From the NCBI RefSeq assembly GCF_009495755.1, contig NZ_WIBJ01000030.1, positions 62,001 to 126,000 on the forward strand: 64,000 nucleotides of DNA, read 5' to 3'. Within the stretch, counting starts at the first letter, position 1, and the number at the start of each line of letters is the position of its first letter. Positions 1 through 10,602 of this stretch are shown here, piece after piece. Made by a program: the position numbers and the translations under genes. The notes under the pieces were generated by a model. That model was not told the DNA's origin, made no database searches, and saw only the letters and a program-made list of their open reading frames with translations. The stretch comes from Flavobacterium sp. LMO8. GTDB taxonomy: Bacteria > Bacteroidota > Bacteroidia > Flavobacteriales > Flavobacteriaceae.

Positions 1-755
1 ATGTTTTACATCAAGCGGCTTTAGGAAGCGTACCGCGTTCAATTAATGATCCTATTACTACAAATGAAGTTAATGTTTCTGGTTTTTTGAATATGTTAAC
101 AGCCTCAAGAAATGCAAAAGTAAAGCGATTCATATACGCTGCCAGTTCTTCCACTTATGGTGATTCTGAAAATTTACCAAAAATTGAAGAAGTCATTGGA
201 AAACCACTTTCGCCTTATGCTGTTACTAAATTTGTGAATGAATTATATGCTGATGTGTTTAGTAAAACATTTGGTATTGAAACTATTGGTTTAAGATATT
301 TTAATGTTTTTGGAAGAAATCAAGATCCAAATGGTGCTTATGCCGCAGTAATTCCTAAATTTGTAACCCAAATTTTAAATCATGAAAGTCCAGTAATTAA
401 TGGCGATGGAAATTTTTCTCGCGATTTTACTTACATAGATAACGTGATACAAATGAATGAGTTGGCAATGTTGACCGAAAATAAATCGGCAATAAACACG
501 GTTTATAACACTGCTTTTGGAGAAAGAACCACTTTGAATGAGTTGGTAAATTCATTAAAAGAGTTTTTAACTCTATATGATAATGAAATAGCTAATGTTC
601 CCATAATTTATGGAGAAAATAGAGTAGGAGATATTCCACACTCATTAGCAAGTATAGAAAAAGCAAAAAAGCTACTAAATTACCAACCCAAATTCTCCAT
701 GAGAGATGGTTTGAAAGAAGCGGTAAATTGGTATTGGAATAATTTTAAAAAATAA
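1..755 (+). CDS. UDP-N-acetylglucosamine 4-epimerase (WbpP-like), 5' truncated by window edge
   Basis: This is the C-terminal part of an extended short-chain dehydrogenase/reductase; the reading frame is open back to the window edge (first full codon at base 3), so the true start lies upstream. The residues [12 protein letters not shown] just inside the edge are typical of the WbpP/TviC type of UDP-GlcNAc/GalNAc 4-epimerase. The catalytic YxxxK is YAVTK at 216-230, preceded by the conserved SSSTYG. From the family, it would interconvert UDP-GlcNAc and UDP-GalNAc in the cytoplasm. Two nucleotide-sugar dehydrogenases follow at once, and the WbpP plus TviB/WbpA combination is the known route to UDP-GalNAcA; that role here is inference. 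A UDP-GlcA 4-epimerase is the main alternative. Confidence 0.85.
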   Translation, partial: VLHQAALGSVPRSINDPITTNEVNVSGFLNMLTASRNAKVKRFIYAASSSTYGDSENLPKIEEVIGKPLSPYAVTKFVNELYADVFSKTFGIETIGLRYFNVFGRNQDPNGAYAAVIPKFVTQILNHESPVINGDGNFSRDFTYIDNVIQMNELAMLTENKSAINTVYNTAFGERTTLNELVNSLKEFLTLYDNEIANVPIIYGENRVGDIPHSLASIEKAKKLLNYQPKFSMRDGLKEAVNWYWNNFKK

Positions 756-764
756 ATTTATACA

Positions 765-2156
765 ATGATTACAAATATCTGTTGTATTGGTGCAGGATAT
801 GTTGGAGGGCCAACAATGGCAATTATTGCTCAAAAATGCCCACACATAAAAGTTACCGTAGTTGACTTAAACGAAAAAAGAATTGCCGCTTGGAATGATA
901 CAGATGTTAATAATATTCCTATCTATGAACCCGGATTAAGTGATGTTGTGGCAGAAGCTCGTGGAAGAAATTTATTTTTTTCAACCGAAGTCGACAAAGC
1001 GATTGATGAAGCACAAATGATTTTTATTTCGGTTAATACGCCAACCAAAACCTACGGTGTAGGCAAAGGAATGGCTGCGGATTTAAAATATATCGAATTG
1101 TGTGCGAGACAAATTGCTCGTGTGGCAAAGAACGATAAAATTGTTGTTGAAAAGTCAACGTTACCGGTAAGAACGGCAAGTGCCATTAAAGATATTTTAG
1201 ATAACACAGGTAATGGTGTTAATTTTCAAATTTTATCTAACCCGGAATTTTTAGCAGAAGGAACAGCAGTTGAAGATTTATTTGCTCCGGATAGAGTTTT
1301 GATTGGTGGAGATACTACACCTGAAGGACAAAAAGCAATTCAACAATTAGTGGATGTGTATGCCAATTGGGTTCCTAAGGATAAAATTCTAACCACAAAT
1401 GTTTGGTCATCTGAATTGTCTAAATTAACCGCAAATGCTTTCTTAGCTCAACGTGTTTCTTCTATAAATGCATTAAGTGAATTATGCGAAAAAACCGGTG
1501 CTGATGTTAATGAAGTAGCTAAAGCAATTGGATTAGATAGTAGAATAGGACCTAAATTTTTAAAAGCTTCTGTTGGTTTTGGAGGTTCTTGTTTTCAAAA
1601 AGACATCTTGAATTTAGTTTACATTGCAAAATCATACGGATTAAACGAAGTGGCCGATTATTGGGAACAAGTAATTATTATGAACGATCATCAAAAACGT
1701 CGCTTCGCAAAAAATATAATCAAAACGTTATACAATACTGTTTCTGATAAAAAAATTGCATTCCTAGGTTGGGCTTTTAAAAAAGATACTAATGATACAC
1801 GAGAATCAGCAGCAATTTATGTAGCAGATGATTTATTAAGTGAACAAGCAAATATTAGTATTTATGATCCAAAAGTTGAAATCGAACAAATTCAATTTGA
1901 TTTAAATTATTTAGAATCTCGTTCAGAAGCAGAAAACGCAAAAGGTATTCAAGTTGTTTCAAACGCATATGATGCTTGTAGTAATGCACATGCCATTGCT
2001 GTTTTAACAGAATGGGACGAATTTAAAGCCTACGATTGGCAAAAAATATATGACAATATGTTAAAACCAGCTTTTGTTTTTGACGGAAGAAATATTTTAG
2101 ATAAAGACGCATTAGAAAAAATTGGTTTTATATACCAAGGAATAGGTTCTAGATAA
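765..2156 (+). CDS. ugd: UDP-glucose 6-dehydrogenase
   Basis: A 463-residue nucleotide-sugar dehydrogenase that would oxidise UDP-glucose to UDP-glucuronate with two NAD+. The N-terminal Rossmann motif is GAGYVGGPT, and the catalytic cysteine lies in [10 protein letters not shown] at residue 276. The length and the AIIAQKCP and [17 protein letters not shown] segments (here [13 protein letters not shown]) match the longer, eukaryote-type branch rather than the ~390-residue bacterial one. It starts nine bases after the epimerase stop and shares one base with the next gene, so the three are probably one operon. It would supply glucuronic acid for an acidic polysaccharide. Confidence 0.93.
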   Translation: MITNICCIGAGYVGGPTMAIIAQKCPHIKVTVVDLNEKRIAAWNDTDVNNIPIYEPGLSDVVAEARGRNLFFSTEVDKAIDEAQMIFISVNTPTKTYGVGKGMAADLKYIELCARQIARVAKNDKIVVEKSTLPVRTASAIKDILDNTGNGVNFQILSNPEFLAEGTAVEDLFAPDRVLIGGDTTPEGQKAIQQLVDVYANWVPKDKILTTNVWSSELSKLTANAFLAQRVSSINALSELCEKTGADVNEVAKAIGLDSRIGPKFLKASVGFGGSCFQKDILNLVYIAKSYGLNEVADYWEQVIIMNDHQKRRFAKNIIKTLYNTVSDKKIAFLGWAFKKDTNDTRESAAIYVADDLLSEQANISIYDPKVEIEQIQFDLNYLESRSEAENAKGIQVVSNAYDACSNAHAIAVLTEWDEFKAYDWQKIYDNMLKPAFVFDGRNILDKDALEKIGFIYQGIGSR

Positions 2157-3433
2157 TGAATATAAAAATTGCAATAATAGGTTTAGGATATGTTGGTTTG
2201 CCATTGGCGCGACTTTTTGCTACAAAATATCCAGTAGTTGGTTTCGATATTAATCAACAACGGATATCTGAATTAAATCAGGGAATTGATGTAACATTGG
2301 AAGTAGAGGAAGATTTGTTAAAATCAGTTTTGGTTACTCAATCTTCAAATCAAATAGGTTTATATTGTTCTAATCAATTAAATGATATTGCCGATTGTAA
2401 TTATTACATTGTAACCGTTCCAACACCAGTAGACAAGCATAATAAACCCGATTTAACACCTCTTTACAAAGCCAGTGAAACGGTAGCGAAAGTATTAAAA
2501 AAAGGCGATATCGTAATTTACGAATCAACGGTTTACCCTGGTGTTACAGAGGAAGAATGTGTGCCGGTGTTAGAAAAAAATTCTGGATTAAAATTCAACG
2601 AAGATTTCTTCGCGGGTTATTCTCCTGAACGAATTAATCCAGGTGATAAAGAGCATACAGTAGAAAAAATATTAAAAGTTACCGCTGGTTCAACTCCAGA
2701 AATTGGTGAAAAAGTGGATGATTTATATAACAGTGTAATAACTGCTGGAACTCATTTAGCACCTACAATTAAAGTAGCAGAAGCAGCTAAAGTAATTGAA
2801 AATTCGCAACGCGATATCAATATTGCTTTTGTTAATGAATTGGCAAAAATATTTAATATACTAAATATTGATACCCATGCGGTATTAAAAGCCGCTGGAA
2901 CAAAATGGAATTTTTTACCTTTTAAACCAGGTTTAGTAGGTGGGCATTGTATAGGTGTTGATCCTTATTATTTGGCACAAAAAGCACAGGAACATGGTTA
3001 TCATCCAGAAATTATTTTAGCAGGTCGTCGTTTAAATGATAGTATGGGAGAATATGTTGCTGCACAGGTAGTAAAAACCATGATAAAGAATAAAATTAAT
3101 GTTTATGGAGCAGAAGTACTACTTTTAGGAATTACTTTTAAAGAGAATTGCCCCGATGTTCGAAACACCAAAATAGTTGATGTTATACGTGCTTTGGAAA
3201 CTTATAGTATGCGCGTTACTATATTTGATCCATGGGCTAGTCCGAAAGAAGTTGCTCATGAATATAACATTATAAGCTCTCAAACCCTACCTTCTTCTCG
3301 TTTTGATGCTATCATATTGGGTGTGGCTCATGAAGCGTTTCAACAGCTTGATTTTTCTAGTTTAAAAAATGAAAATAGTATAATTTATGATGTTAAAGGA
3401 GTTTTAGATTCCATTTCAGATGCAAAATTGTAG
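2156..3433 (+). CDS. UDP-N-acetylhexosamine 6-dehydrogenase (WbpA/TviB-like)
   Basis: A 425-residue nucleotide-sugar dehydrogenase with an N-terminal Rossmann motif ([10 protein letters not shown]) and a catalytic Cys265 in [15 protein letters not shown]. That form of the motif is characteristic of the WbpA/TviB/CapL branch, which oxidises UDP-GlcNAc or UDP-GalNAc to the uronic acid. The C-terminal domain carries [12 protein letters not shown]. The start codon shares one base with the ugd stop (TAATG), suggesting translational coupling. With the upstream 4-epimerase, the expected product is UDP-GalNAcA or UDP-GlcNAcA; the exact sugar cannot be read from sequence. Confidence 0.88.
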   Translation: MNIKIAIIGLGYVGLPLARLFATKYPVVGFDINQQRISELNQGIDVTLEVEEDLLKSVLVTQSSNQIGLYCSNQLNDIADCNYYIVTVPTPVDKHNKPDLTPLYKASETVAKVLKKGDIVIYESTVYPGVTEEECVPVLEKNSGLKFNEDFFAGYSPERINPGDKEHTVEKILKVTAGSTPEIGEKVDDLYNSVITAGTHLAPTIKVAEAAKVIENSQRDINIAFVNELAKIFNILNIDTHAVLKAAGTKWNFLPFKPGLVGGHCIGVDPYYLAQKAQEHGYHPEIILAGRRLNDSMGEYVAAQVVKTMIKNKINVYGAEVLLLGITFKENCPDVRNTKIVDVIRALETYSMRVTIFDPWASPKEVAHEYNIISSQTLPSSRFDAIILGVAHEAFQQLDFSSLKNENSIIYDVKGVLDSISDAKL

Positions 3434-3452
3434 TGTTTTAAATAAGTAATTT

Positions 3453-4940
3453 ATGAAGAAAACTTCCCGTTCAAGCAATACGGTTCAGGCTTTTTGGGTG
3501 GCTTCGGGAAGTTTGAGCTCTATTGCATTGGCTATCGTTAGCGCGGCCATTTTATCGCGTTATTTTTCAAAATCTGATTACGGTACCTATAAGCAAGTTG
3601 TTTATGTTTATAGTTCTTTATTGGTGCTTTTTTCTGCCGGTTTACCTCGGGTATATTCTTATTTCTTGCCGCGTTATACTCATGAAGAAGGCTTGAGTAT
3701 TGTTAAAAAAGTCAGTAAAATGCTGCTTGTTTCAGGACTCCTTTTTTGTACTTTTTTATACTTTCTATCAGAACCAATTTCGATGGTTATGCACAATCCA
3801 TCTTTGGCTTATCCTCTGCGTGTTTTTTCTCCGATTCCACTTTTTTTATTACCTACTTTGGGATTAGAAGGGATATTTGCTACTTATCGAAAAACGATGT
3901 ATTTAGCTATTTACAATACTATTTCACGTTTTTTAATGCTACTTTTTATTGTTGTTCCTGTCGTTTTTTTTAAGGGTTCACTCACCGAAGCCTTATATGG
4001 TTGGGTGTTTATATCGGTGTTGACTTTTTTTTTGGCACTATATTTTAAAACAATTCCTTTTCGTTCCTTGGTTGCAAAGCCAACGAATTTGACCTACTCC
4101 CAACTTTTTGAGTTTAGTTTGCCATTAGTAACTGCTAGTTTGTGGGGTATAGCTATTAAAGCGGCCGATCCATTTTTTATAAGTCATTACTTTGGAAGTT
4201 CAGTTTTTGCTGAATATTCAAATGGTTTTATTGAGTTGCCCTTTGTTTCTATGATTACTTCTAGTACTTCAGTAGTCTTGTTGCCTGTTTTTTCTAAAAT
4301 GATACAAGACGGCAACACGGTTGATAGTTTGTTGGCTACTTGGACTTCTGTTTTGCAAAAATCGGCATTATTAATTTATCCTTTGGTTGTGTTTTTTATT
4401 TTTTATGCCGAATCCATTATGGTATTGTTGTATTCTGAAAAATATGCTGCTTCTGGGGTTTATTTTCAAATTAATATGGTGTTAAATTTTTTTAACATCA
4501 TCATTTTTGCGCCTTTGTTTTTAGCGATGGGTAAGACCAAGTTGTATTCTCATTTGCACTTGATTTTTGCTTTGATTTTGTGGGGTTCCGATTTTATAGT
4601 TATTCAATTATTTTATACTCCCGAGGCTATTGCAATAAATACAACTTTTTTTCAGGTTGTAAAGATTTTTCTTTTTATGTATTGGTCTGCTCGTTTTTTA
4701 AACGTTTCTTTTTATCGTTTTTTTCCTTTTTTAGTACTATTGAAAGTTCTATTCTTGTCACTTTTTGTAGTTGGTATACTTAAAGCTATTTCATTATGTA
4801 ATATTCTACCCAATTGGCTTTTTATTCAATTAATTCTTAATTTTGTTTTATATATTATTCTACTTTTGGGAATTTCTCCTTTTTTAGGTCTTTCCTATAA
4901 AGAAATCATCAAGCCGTTGCTTAAAAAAATATCAAAATGA
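3453..4940 (+). CDS. Wzx-like polysaccharide flippase (MOP superfamily)
   Basis: A 495-residue, strongly hydrophobic protein with roughly 12-14 predicted membrane spans and the N-terminal pattern of oligosaccharide flippases: a short basic head, then a helix ending in SRYFSKSDYGTYKQ. In Wzy-dependent assembly, such proteins move undecaprenyl-pyrophosphate-linked repeat units across the inner membrane. It opens a run of tightly packed assembly genes, and its stop overlaps the next start by four bases (ATGA). An EpsG-like polymerase and two initiating transferases lie in the same run, which fits a Wzx role. Specificity is unknown. Confidence 0.85.
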   Translation: MKKTSRSSNTVQAFWVASGSLSSIALAIVSAAILSRYFSKSDYGTYKQVVYVYSSLLVLFSAGLPRVYSYFLPRYTHEEGLSIVKKVSKMLLVSGLLFCTFLYFLSEPISMVMHNPSLAYPLRVFSPIPLFLLPTLGLEGIFATYRKTMYLAIYNTISRFLMLLFIVVPVVFFKGSLTEALYGWVFISVLTFFLALYFKTIPFRSLVAKPTNLTYSQLFEFSLPLVTASLWGIAIKAADPFFISHYFGSSVFAEYSNGFIELPFVSMITSSTSVVLLPVFSKMIQDGNTVDSLLATWTSVLQKSALLIYPLVVFFIFYAESIMVLLYSEKYAASGVYFQINMVLNFFNIIIFAPLFLAMGKTKLYSHLHLIFALILWGSDFIVIQLFYTPEAIAINTTFFQVVKIFLFMYWSARFLNVSFYRFFPFLVLLKVLFLSLFVVGILKAISLCNILPNWLFIQLILNFVLYIILLLGISPFLGLSYKEIIKPLLKKISK

Positions 4941-6031
4941 GAATTGTTATCGTTGCTGGTGCTCGTCCGAATTTTATGAAAATTGCTCCAATTATTCATG
5001 TTTTACAAGATAGAATTGCTGCAGGAATTGACTTTTCATTTCGATTGGTTCATACAGGTCAGCATTATGATACGTTAATGAGTACTACTTTTTTTGATGA
5101 ATTACATATACCCAAACCTGATGTGAATTTAGGTTGTGGAGGAGGTACTCAGGCTGAGCAAACTGCGGCAATAATGGTTGCTTTTGAAAGGGAATTGTTA
5201 GCCCATCCTGCGGATTTGGTTTTGGTTGTTGGAGATGTAACTTCAACGATGGCTTGTAGTATCGTAGCTAAAAAAATGCACGCAAAGGTAGCGCATGTTG
5301 AAGCGGGTATTCGATCGTTTGATTTGACCATGCCGGAGGAGATAAATCGAATGGTAACCGATAGTATAACTGATTATTTTTTTACAACATCTTCTGTAGC
5401 TACTAATAATTTATTGCACAATGGTGTTGCTCCACAAGCAATACATTTTGTCGGTAATGTTATGATTGATACCCTGTTAAAACAACAGCCAAATTTTAGG
5501 AAACCGTTTTTTTTTGATGCTTATGGATTACAACCAAAGTCGTATTTTGTTTTAACCTTACATCGTCCTTCCAATGTTGATTCTGAGTCTCATTTGCAAG
5601 AAACTTTAAAGGAAATATTAGCAAACACACATGGGTTGCCCATAATATTTCCAATACATCCTAGAACAGAAAAACTAGTTACCAGTTTGGAATTAGATGC
5701 GTCACAGCTTAAAATAGTTACACCTTTGGGGTATTTGGAATTCAATTATTTGGTTCAAAATGCAAAAGCTGTTATTACAGATTCTGGTGGAATTACAGAA
5801 GAAACAACCATTATGAAAGTGCCATGTTTAACGTTGCGTGATAGTACAGAGCGTCCTGAAACAGTTAGCATAGGTACCAACGAACTGGTTGGCACTGAAC
5901 CAAAATCGATTCAAGAACCATTGTCTCGATTATTCGCAGGCAACTGGAAAAAAGGAGGAGTTCCCGAATTATGGGATGGGAATGCTGCTGTACGAATTGT
6001 AGCCGTATTAGAACAATTAATTGCTTCTTAA
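4937..6031 (+). CDS. wecB: UDP-N-acetylglucosamine 2-epimerase, non-hydrolysing
   Basis: A 364-residue GT-B-fold epimerase that would convert UDP-GlcNAc to UDP-ManNAc. Family motifs are intact: GARPNFMKIAP at the N-terminus, HTGQHYD, HVEAGIRSFD with MPEEINR, LTLHRPSNVD, and the nucleotide-binding TDSGGITEE. It overlaps the flippase stop by four bases, and its own stop shares a base with the next glycosyltransferase start. No ManNAc dehydrogenase (WecC) is adjacent, but the WbpA-like enzyme just upstream could act there; alternatively ManNAc is used directly. The hydrolysing relative (NeuC) is a separate gene at 47557. Confidence 0.9.
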   Translation: MRIVIVAGARPNFMKIAPIIHVLQDRIAAGIDFSFRLVHTGQHYDTLMSTTFFDELHIPKPDVNLGCGGGTQAEQTAAIMVAFERELLAHPADLVLVVGDVTSTMACSIVAKKMHAKVAHVEAGIRSFDLTMPEEINRMVTDSITDYFFTTSSVATNNLLHNGVAPQAIHFVGNVMIDTLLKQQPNFRKPFFFDAYGLQPKSYFVLTLHRPSNVDSESHLQETLKEILANTHGLPIIFPIHPRTEKLVTSLELDASQLKIVTPLGYLEFNYLVQNAKAVITDSGGITEETTIMKVPCLTLRDSTERPETVSIGTNELVGTEPKSIQEPLSRLFAGNWKKGGVPELWDGNAAVRIVAVLEQLIAS

Positions 6032-7191
6032 TGAAAAAGGTATTGTTTGTTATACCGATGTATGATACGATAGGTCCACGATCAATACGTTTTAAAAATT
6101 TACTTGCTAATTTTTCAAAGGATTTTGCTTCAGATTTTGTTTTTGACGTATTAAAATTTGATATCGCATCAAGTAGCTCTCCTTCTATTTTTACTCTTCC
6201 ACTTTCGAATTGGGTTACTCATTTAATTTTTGGGCGTTCTATTTTTGCTAAGTTGGCAGGAATTTTGATTCGCCCTGATGTTAAATTACTTTCGTTATTT
6301 AGTCTGGCTTCCTATTTTAAGCAGATACGGAAAACTTCAGATTCTGCTTATACGGTTATGGTTTTTACTAGGCCATTTTCTTATTACTTGGGCGGATTTA
6401 TTGCTAAAAAATGGTATTCTAAACGCGCGATAACTGTTTTGGACTTGGGAGATCCCTATTATCAAAATTCTGCTACAACTACCACTATTTTTAATAAATG
6501 GTTTGAGCAATTTTGTTTACGGTATTACGATTATTTGGTAGTTACTAATATTGCTACTAAAAATTTTATGATTGAAACCTATGGTTTTTTGCCTGACCGA
6601 ATTGCTGTTATTCCACAAGGGACAATCGCAGTAGACTCTTCTGAATTTATAAATACACCTCAACCTCAATCTGGCGCTGTTGTTTTTTCTTATGCAGGAG
6701 CTTTTTATGCTGGGCTTCGTGAGCCGTATTCTTTTTTAAAAGCAATTCAGCTTATTAATCGAACCGATCTGGCGGTACAATTTATTGGTGTGGCTCCAGT
6801 ATGGACAAAAGATTATCCATTTGTTCAGCATTTGCCGCGAATGGAAAATGCTGCAGTTATGGCAGCCTATATGAAAAGTGATGTTTTGGTGTTTTTTGAT
6901 AATGCCTATGGTATTCAAACCTCAGGTAAAATATATGAATTGGTGGCTTTAAATAAGCCTTTACTATTGATAACCACAGTTACTCGGCGCTATATTTTTG
7001 ATGAATTTAAAGATTTGGAAGGGGTTGTTATAGCAGATGAGACGGTTGCATCTATACAGAAGCAAATTCTTTATTTGTTAGAAGGTTCCCTACCGTGTGA
7101 CCGTAGTGCTGTACAGCTGCGTTATAGTTGGCATGCTCGTAGTGTTTCTTATCTCGAATTTTTATCTCAAATGGTTGATGGAAAAGCCTAA
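6031..7191 (+). CDS. Glycosyltransferase, GT-B fold
   Basis: About 386 residues. I place the start at the ATG at 6031, which overlaps the wecB stop by one base, rather than the in-frame ATG at 5971 inside wecB; the residues MKKVLFVIPMYD form a normal first beta strand. The C-terminal half contains SYAGAFYAGLREPYSFLKAI and KIYELVALNKPLLLI, a GT4-like nucleotide-sugar-binding domain. It presumably adds one sugar of the repeat unit on the cytoplasmic face. Donor and acceptor are unknown. The next gene starts within its last 14 bases. Confidence 0.8.
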   Translation: MKKVLFVIPMYDTIGPRSIRFKNLLANFSKDFASDFVFDVLKFDIASSSSPSIFTLPLSNWVTHLIFGRSIFAKLAGILIRPDVKLLSLFSLASYFKQIRKTSDSAYTVMVFTRPFSYYLGGFIAKKWYSKRAITVLDLGDPYYQNSATTTTIFNKWFEQFCLRYYDYLVVTNIATKNFMIETYGFLPDRIAVIPQGTIAVDSSEFINTPQPQSGAVVFSYAGAFYAGLREPYSFLKAIQLINRTDLAVQFIGVAPVWTKDYPFVQHLPRMENAAVMAAYMKSDVLVFFDNAYGIQTSGKIYELVALNKPLLLITTVTRRYIFDEFKDLEGVVIADETVASIQKQILYLLEGSLPCDRSAVQLRYSWHARSVSYLEFLSQMVDGKA

Positions 7192-8320
7192 ACGTATCTT
7201 ATTTATAGCGCCACGCTATCATACTAATTTTCGATTCCAATTGGCAAAACTTTTGGAAGCGGGAAATGTTGTGCGGTTTATTAGTATCGGTCAAGGTGCA
7301 ATAGAGAATTATCAGGTTTTAAAGCCTATTATAATTGGTTTGTCAAGGTTTGGTCGGTTGTTGGATTGTTATTTAAATCCCGCGCAGGATGTTGCCCAAC
7401 GCAATGTAAAAGGCTTGCCCAATGTGTTTCGATTGTATGCTGAAGTGATTCGATTTCGTCCAGATGTTGTCATTACCCGCAGTGTTAATTCTACCTATTT
7501 TAGAGTATTGTTTCCGCTATTTTTAGTGCGTTGGTTTCGCCTAGTTGTCTATGTGCAAAATCCACAATATGTAACGCATTGTTCATACACTAAACGCATT
7601 TATTATTTTGTACTTACAAAAGTTTTCAACATACGGTTTTATACCACGGTGCGCTATTTAATGCAAGAAGGTACGCCTTCCACTTTGCAACGTCAGCCAT
7701 TTTATAGTTATTTTCCTTTTTTTATTGTTCCACAAGTTGATCGTGAATCTTTCAATTCTTCTGAAGTTGCACTTCGACTTTTGCACATTGGTAAGTTTAT
7801 CCCTCGAAAAAATCATGATTTGGTTTTGGATGCTTTTATTGAATTACGTGCTCAGTTTCCGAATTGTAGTTTAACTTTGATAGGCGAATGCATTAATGAA
7901 CCACAACTGGAATTGTTAGCGGGATTAAAGGATAAGATTGCAGCGGCAGGTTGTAACGATGCGGTACATATCTATACAAATGTGCCCAATGAGACTATAG
8001 CTGCTCATTATACTAAAGCCAATTTATTTTTGATGCTTTCGGTTCGTGAGACCGCTTCTGTTTGTCAAGTAGAGGCTATGTCATTTGGTTTGCCAGTAAT
8101 CTGTTCGATAGATAATGGGACGGCTCATTATATAGAAGATGGCGTAAATGGTTATGTGATTTTGCCTCAAAAAGAGGTCTTGTTAGAAAAATTACTTTAC
8201 TTTGCAAAACATCAAAATGAAATGGCAGTTATGGGGAAAAACAGTTTACATCTTATTAAAACTACTTTTAATATTGATCAAAATTATGATTCATTTATGC
8301 AATTTCTTACTTCAAAATAG
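7178..8320 (+). CDS. Glycosyltransferase family 4-like
   Basis: About 380 residues, taking the ATG at 7178 (MEKPKRILFIAPRYH) rather than an upstream in-frame ATG at 7097, because the extra N-terminus would lie inside the preceding gene and precede the normal first strand. The C-terminal domain has the GT4 pattern: LLHIGKFIPRKNHDLVLDAF, then an E-rich sugar-binding loop (SVRETASVCQVEAMSFGLPV). It is part of the Wzx/Wzy operon, and the specificity is unknown. Confidence 0.82.
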   Translation: MEKPKRILFIAPRYHTNFRFQLAKLLEAGNVVRFISIGQGAIENYQVLKPIIIGLSRFGRLLDCYLNPAQDVAQRNVKGLPNVFRLYAEVIRFRPDVVITRSVNSTYFRVLFPLFLVRWFRLVVYVQNPQYVTHCSYTKRIYYFVLTKVFNIRFYTTVRYLMQEGTPSTLQRQPFYSYFPFFIVPQVDRESFNSSEVALRLLHIGKFIPRKNHDLVLDAFIELRAQFPNCSLTLIGECINEPQLELLAGLKDKIAAAGCNDAVHIYTNVPNETIAAHYTKANLFLMLSVRETASVCQVEAMSFGLPVICSIDNGTAHYIEDGVNGYVILPQKEVLLEKLLYFAKHQNEMAVMGKNSLHLIKTTFNIDQNYDSFMQFLTSK

Positions 8321-8328
8321 CAACAAAG

Positions 8329-9516
8329 ATGAAATCACCCCTACGACTTAGTGCTGTTTTATTTTTAATAAGTCCTTTTTTTTCATTGCCTTTTTTGCTT
8401 AAGGATATTTATTTACGCAAAAAAGATAGTCTTCTTTGGTTTGCTTTATTTATTGGTGTTTTATCCTATTTATATTTACCTTCTCTTTCTCAAGATGGTG
8501 CAGGGCGGTATTTGTTATATGAAAAATTTATAGGCTTGTCGATTTCCGATTTTTATCACAACTATTTAGTTCATCGATCGGATTATGTTTTCTATACATT
8601 AATTTTTTTGGCGGCTTATACGGGAATAAAATTTCAATTGTTATTGTTTTTATTTGCTTTTTTTAATGCATATGTGCCTTTGTATGTGTTTAAAAAAATA
8701 GTCGCTTCTCGAAATTTGGAGTTTTCAAAGTATTTTCAATTATTTATTTTAATTATTCTCACTTATTCGGTTACTTTTTTATTTTCGGGTGTTCGTAATA
8801 ATGTTGCTTTTTCTTTCGTGATCTTGGGTTTTTATTTTGCCTTGTATGCTCAAAAGAAGTATTGGTCTATTCTCTTAGTTGTTTTGGGAGTGCTTACTCA
8901 TTTTAGTGCTTTTGTTTATTTGCCTTTGTTGTTGCTTTATCAGCGAATCCCCTATAGACTTTTATTGTTTTTGTTTTTTAGTTTTGCTGTAATCAGTTTT
9001 GTTATTCCATCGAGTATTGTTCAGGCTTTGTTTTTGGATATTGAGTTAGGTTCGGAAATTTATGATAATAAAGTCGAAGCTTATTCGAGTACTTCTTATG
9101 GTACTTCATCATCAACAGAAGCCACTATATTTGCAAAAATATTATTTACTCTTTGGTTTTATGTTTCTTTATTATATGTGTTTTTGACTTTAGAACGTCA
9201 TCGAAATTCTTCCTCTTTAAAAGCCTATTTGATTTTTGCATTGCCTGTATTGTTGTTCATTGCATTTCCTGGGGTTTTTAATCGTTATTTAGTGGTCATG
9301 AAATTTTTCTTTGTTCTGTTGTTAATTGAAGATTCACGTTATTGGAATACTAAGCGTTGGCGTAACATTTTTATTGTATTATTGCTTATACAACCCCTTT
9401 ATGATGTTTTCCGGTTATTACTACCTAGTTTTGTTGCGGGTTATTTTCGTTTAGAAAATATGACTTTGATACAAATACTTTTGCAAACCTATACTTATAA
9501 AGATATGTTGCCTTAA
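8329..9516 (+). CDS. EpsG-family membrane protein, probable polysaccharide polymerase (Wzy-like)
   Basis: A 395-residue protein made almost entirely of hydrophobic helices (about ten). It has features of the EpsG family: a soluble loop after the second helix (SLSQDGAGRYLLYEKF), the motif FSGVRNNVAFSF, THFSAFVYLPLL and FPGVFNRYLVVMK. EpsG proteins sit in exopolysaccharide loci and are thought to polymerise repeat units, as Wzy does. Its place between flippase and glycosyltransferases supports that. It is distinct from the O-antigen-ligase-type protein at the right edge of the window. Confidence 0.75.
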   Translation: MKSPLRLSAVLFLISPFFSLPFLLKDIYLRKKDSLLWFALFIGVLSYLYLPSLSQDGAGRYLLYEKFIGLSISDFYHNYLVHRSDYVFYTLIFLAAYTGIKFQLLLFLFAFFNAYVPLYVFKKIVASRNLEFSKYFQLFILIILTYSVTFLFSGVRNNVAFSFVILGFYFALYAQKKYWSILLVVLGVLTHFSAFVYLPLLLLYQRIPYRLLLFLFFSFAVISFVIPSSIVQALFLDIELGSEIYDNKVEAYSSTSYGTSSSTEATIFAKILFTLWFYVSLLYVFLTLERHRNSSSLKAYLIFALPVLLFIAFPGVFNRYLVVMKFFFVLLLIEDSRYWNTKRWRNIFIVLLLIQPLYDVFRLLLPSFVAGYFRLENMTLIQILLQTYTYKDMLP

Positions 9517-9522
9517 TTTGTT

Positions 9523-10602
9523 ATGCGGAAGAATATAAAAATTTTAGTTTTTACTGATGCTTTTTCGGGAGGAGGGGCAGAGGAAGTGATGGGTACTTAT
9601 AGTCAGTTTTTACATCAACATTATCAAGTGTTGCATTTGTCTAAATGGAAAGGGCCAAAACAGTATGTTTTACCTTATTGGAAAATCTCATTAGATCGAT
9701 CTAGTTTAAAATCTTGTATTCTGCCTCTTCTGATTGTTTTACGAAGATATCAACCTAAAATAGTATTTACTTCAACTGGGCACAACAATATATTGTTTTT
9801 GTTATTTAAGTTGTTTTGGTTTCGTAACATGAAGGTCATCATAAGAGAATCCAGTATCGCTTCTGTTATGAATCAATATACTTGGAAGGCACGCTTAATG
9901 AATCGTTTTTTAGTACAACCCTTGTATCGTATGGCTGATGTGGTCATTGTGCAATCTTCGGATATGCAATACGATTTGTTAACTCAATATGGTTTGTTGA
10001 AAGAAAAGGTGGTTTTACTTCAAAACCCAGTTTTAAATCCAAGCCGGTATGTTAGAGAACCCAATGTTGCTTTTAAAACTATTCAATTACTACATATTGG
10101 TCGATTTTCTAAAGAGAAAGGGCACCATCGTTTGTTAGATATTTTTGCTCAGTTACCTCATTCGTATCATTTGCAATTGATTGGGGATGGTCCGTTATTG
10201 GAGTCAATCAAAGCTTATGCGCAGGAATTAAATGTTGCTGATCGAGTAAATTTTTTAGGTTTTTTGCAAGAAGAAGCAAAACTTAATGTTATTTTGCAAT
10301 CTAATTTATATGTGCAAACCTCTTATGTTGAAGGTTTTCCCAATGCCTTGGCTCAAGTTGTGAGTATGGGAATACCAGCAATAGCATTTGATGTACCAGG
10401 AGGAACTAAAGAAATTCTTTGTTCTACTACAGGTTTATTGATAGAAGATGGTGCTCTTACAAATATAGCTCAAGCTATTCAAGACACTAATTGGAGTTCT
10501 TTTGATCCAAATGCTATGCGAGAAGTTATGCTACAAAAGTTTGGAGAAAAAGCATGTTTTGCCAAATTATTGAATGTATTTGAAAATGAAAGGAAAAAAT
10601 AA
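9523..10602 (+). CDS. Glycosyltransferase family 4
   Basis: A 359-residue GT-B glycosyltransferase. The N-terminal acceptor domain has the glycine-rich loop GGGAEEVMGTY. The C-terminal donor domain has LLHIGRFSKEKGHHRLLD and the retaining-GT4 signature region VEGFPNALAQVVSMGIPAIA. It starts six bases after the polymerase gene and overlaps the deacetylase gene at its 3' end. It probably adds one residue of the repeat unit; the sugar is unknown. Confidence 0.86.
   Translation: MRKNIKILVFTDAFSGGGAEEVMGTYSQFLHQHYQVLHLSKWKGPKQYVLPYWKISLDRSSLKSCILPLLIVLRRYQPKIVFTSTGHNNILFLLFKLFWFRNMKVIIRESSIASVMNQYTWKARLMNRFLVQPLYRMADVVIVQSSDMQYDLLTQYGLLKEKVVLLQNPVLNPSRYVREPNVAFKTIQLLHIGRFSKEKGHHRLLDIFAQLPHSYHLQLIGDGPLLESIKAYAQELNVADRVNFLGFLQEEAKLNVILQSNLYVQTSYVEGFPNALAQVVSMGIPAIAFDVPGGTKEILCSTTGLLIEDGALTNIAQAIQDTNWSSFDPNAMREVMLQKFGEKACFAKLLNVFENERKK

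Noticed and set aside
4026..4034. Homopolymer tracts (runs of nine T, also near 5507 and 38228) as phase-variable sites
   Set aside because: Such runs are expected in coding DNA this AT-rich and all sit in intact genes.
5971..6030. Upstream start for the glycosyltransferase beginning at 6031
   Set aside because: The extra N-terminus would lie inside wecB and precedes the normal first beta strand.
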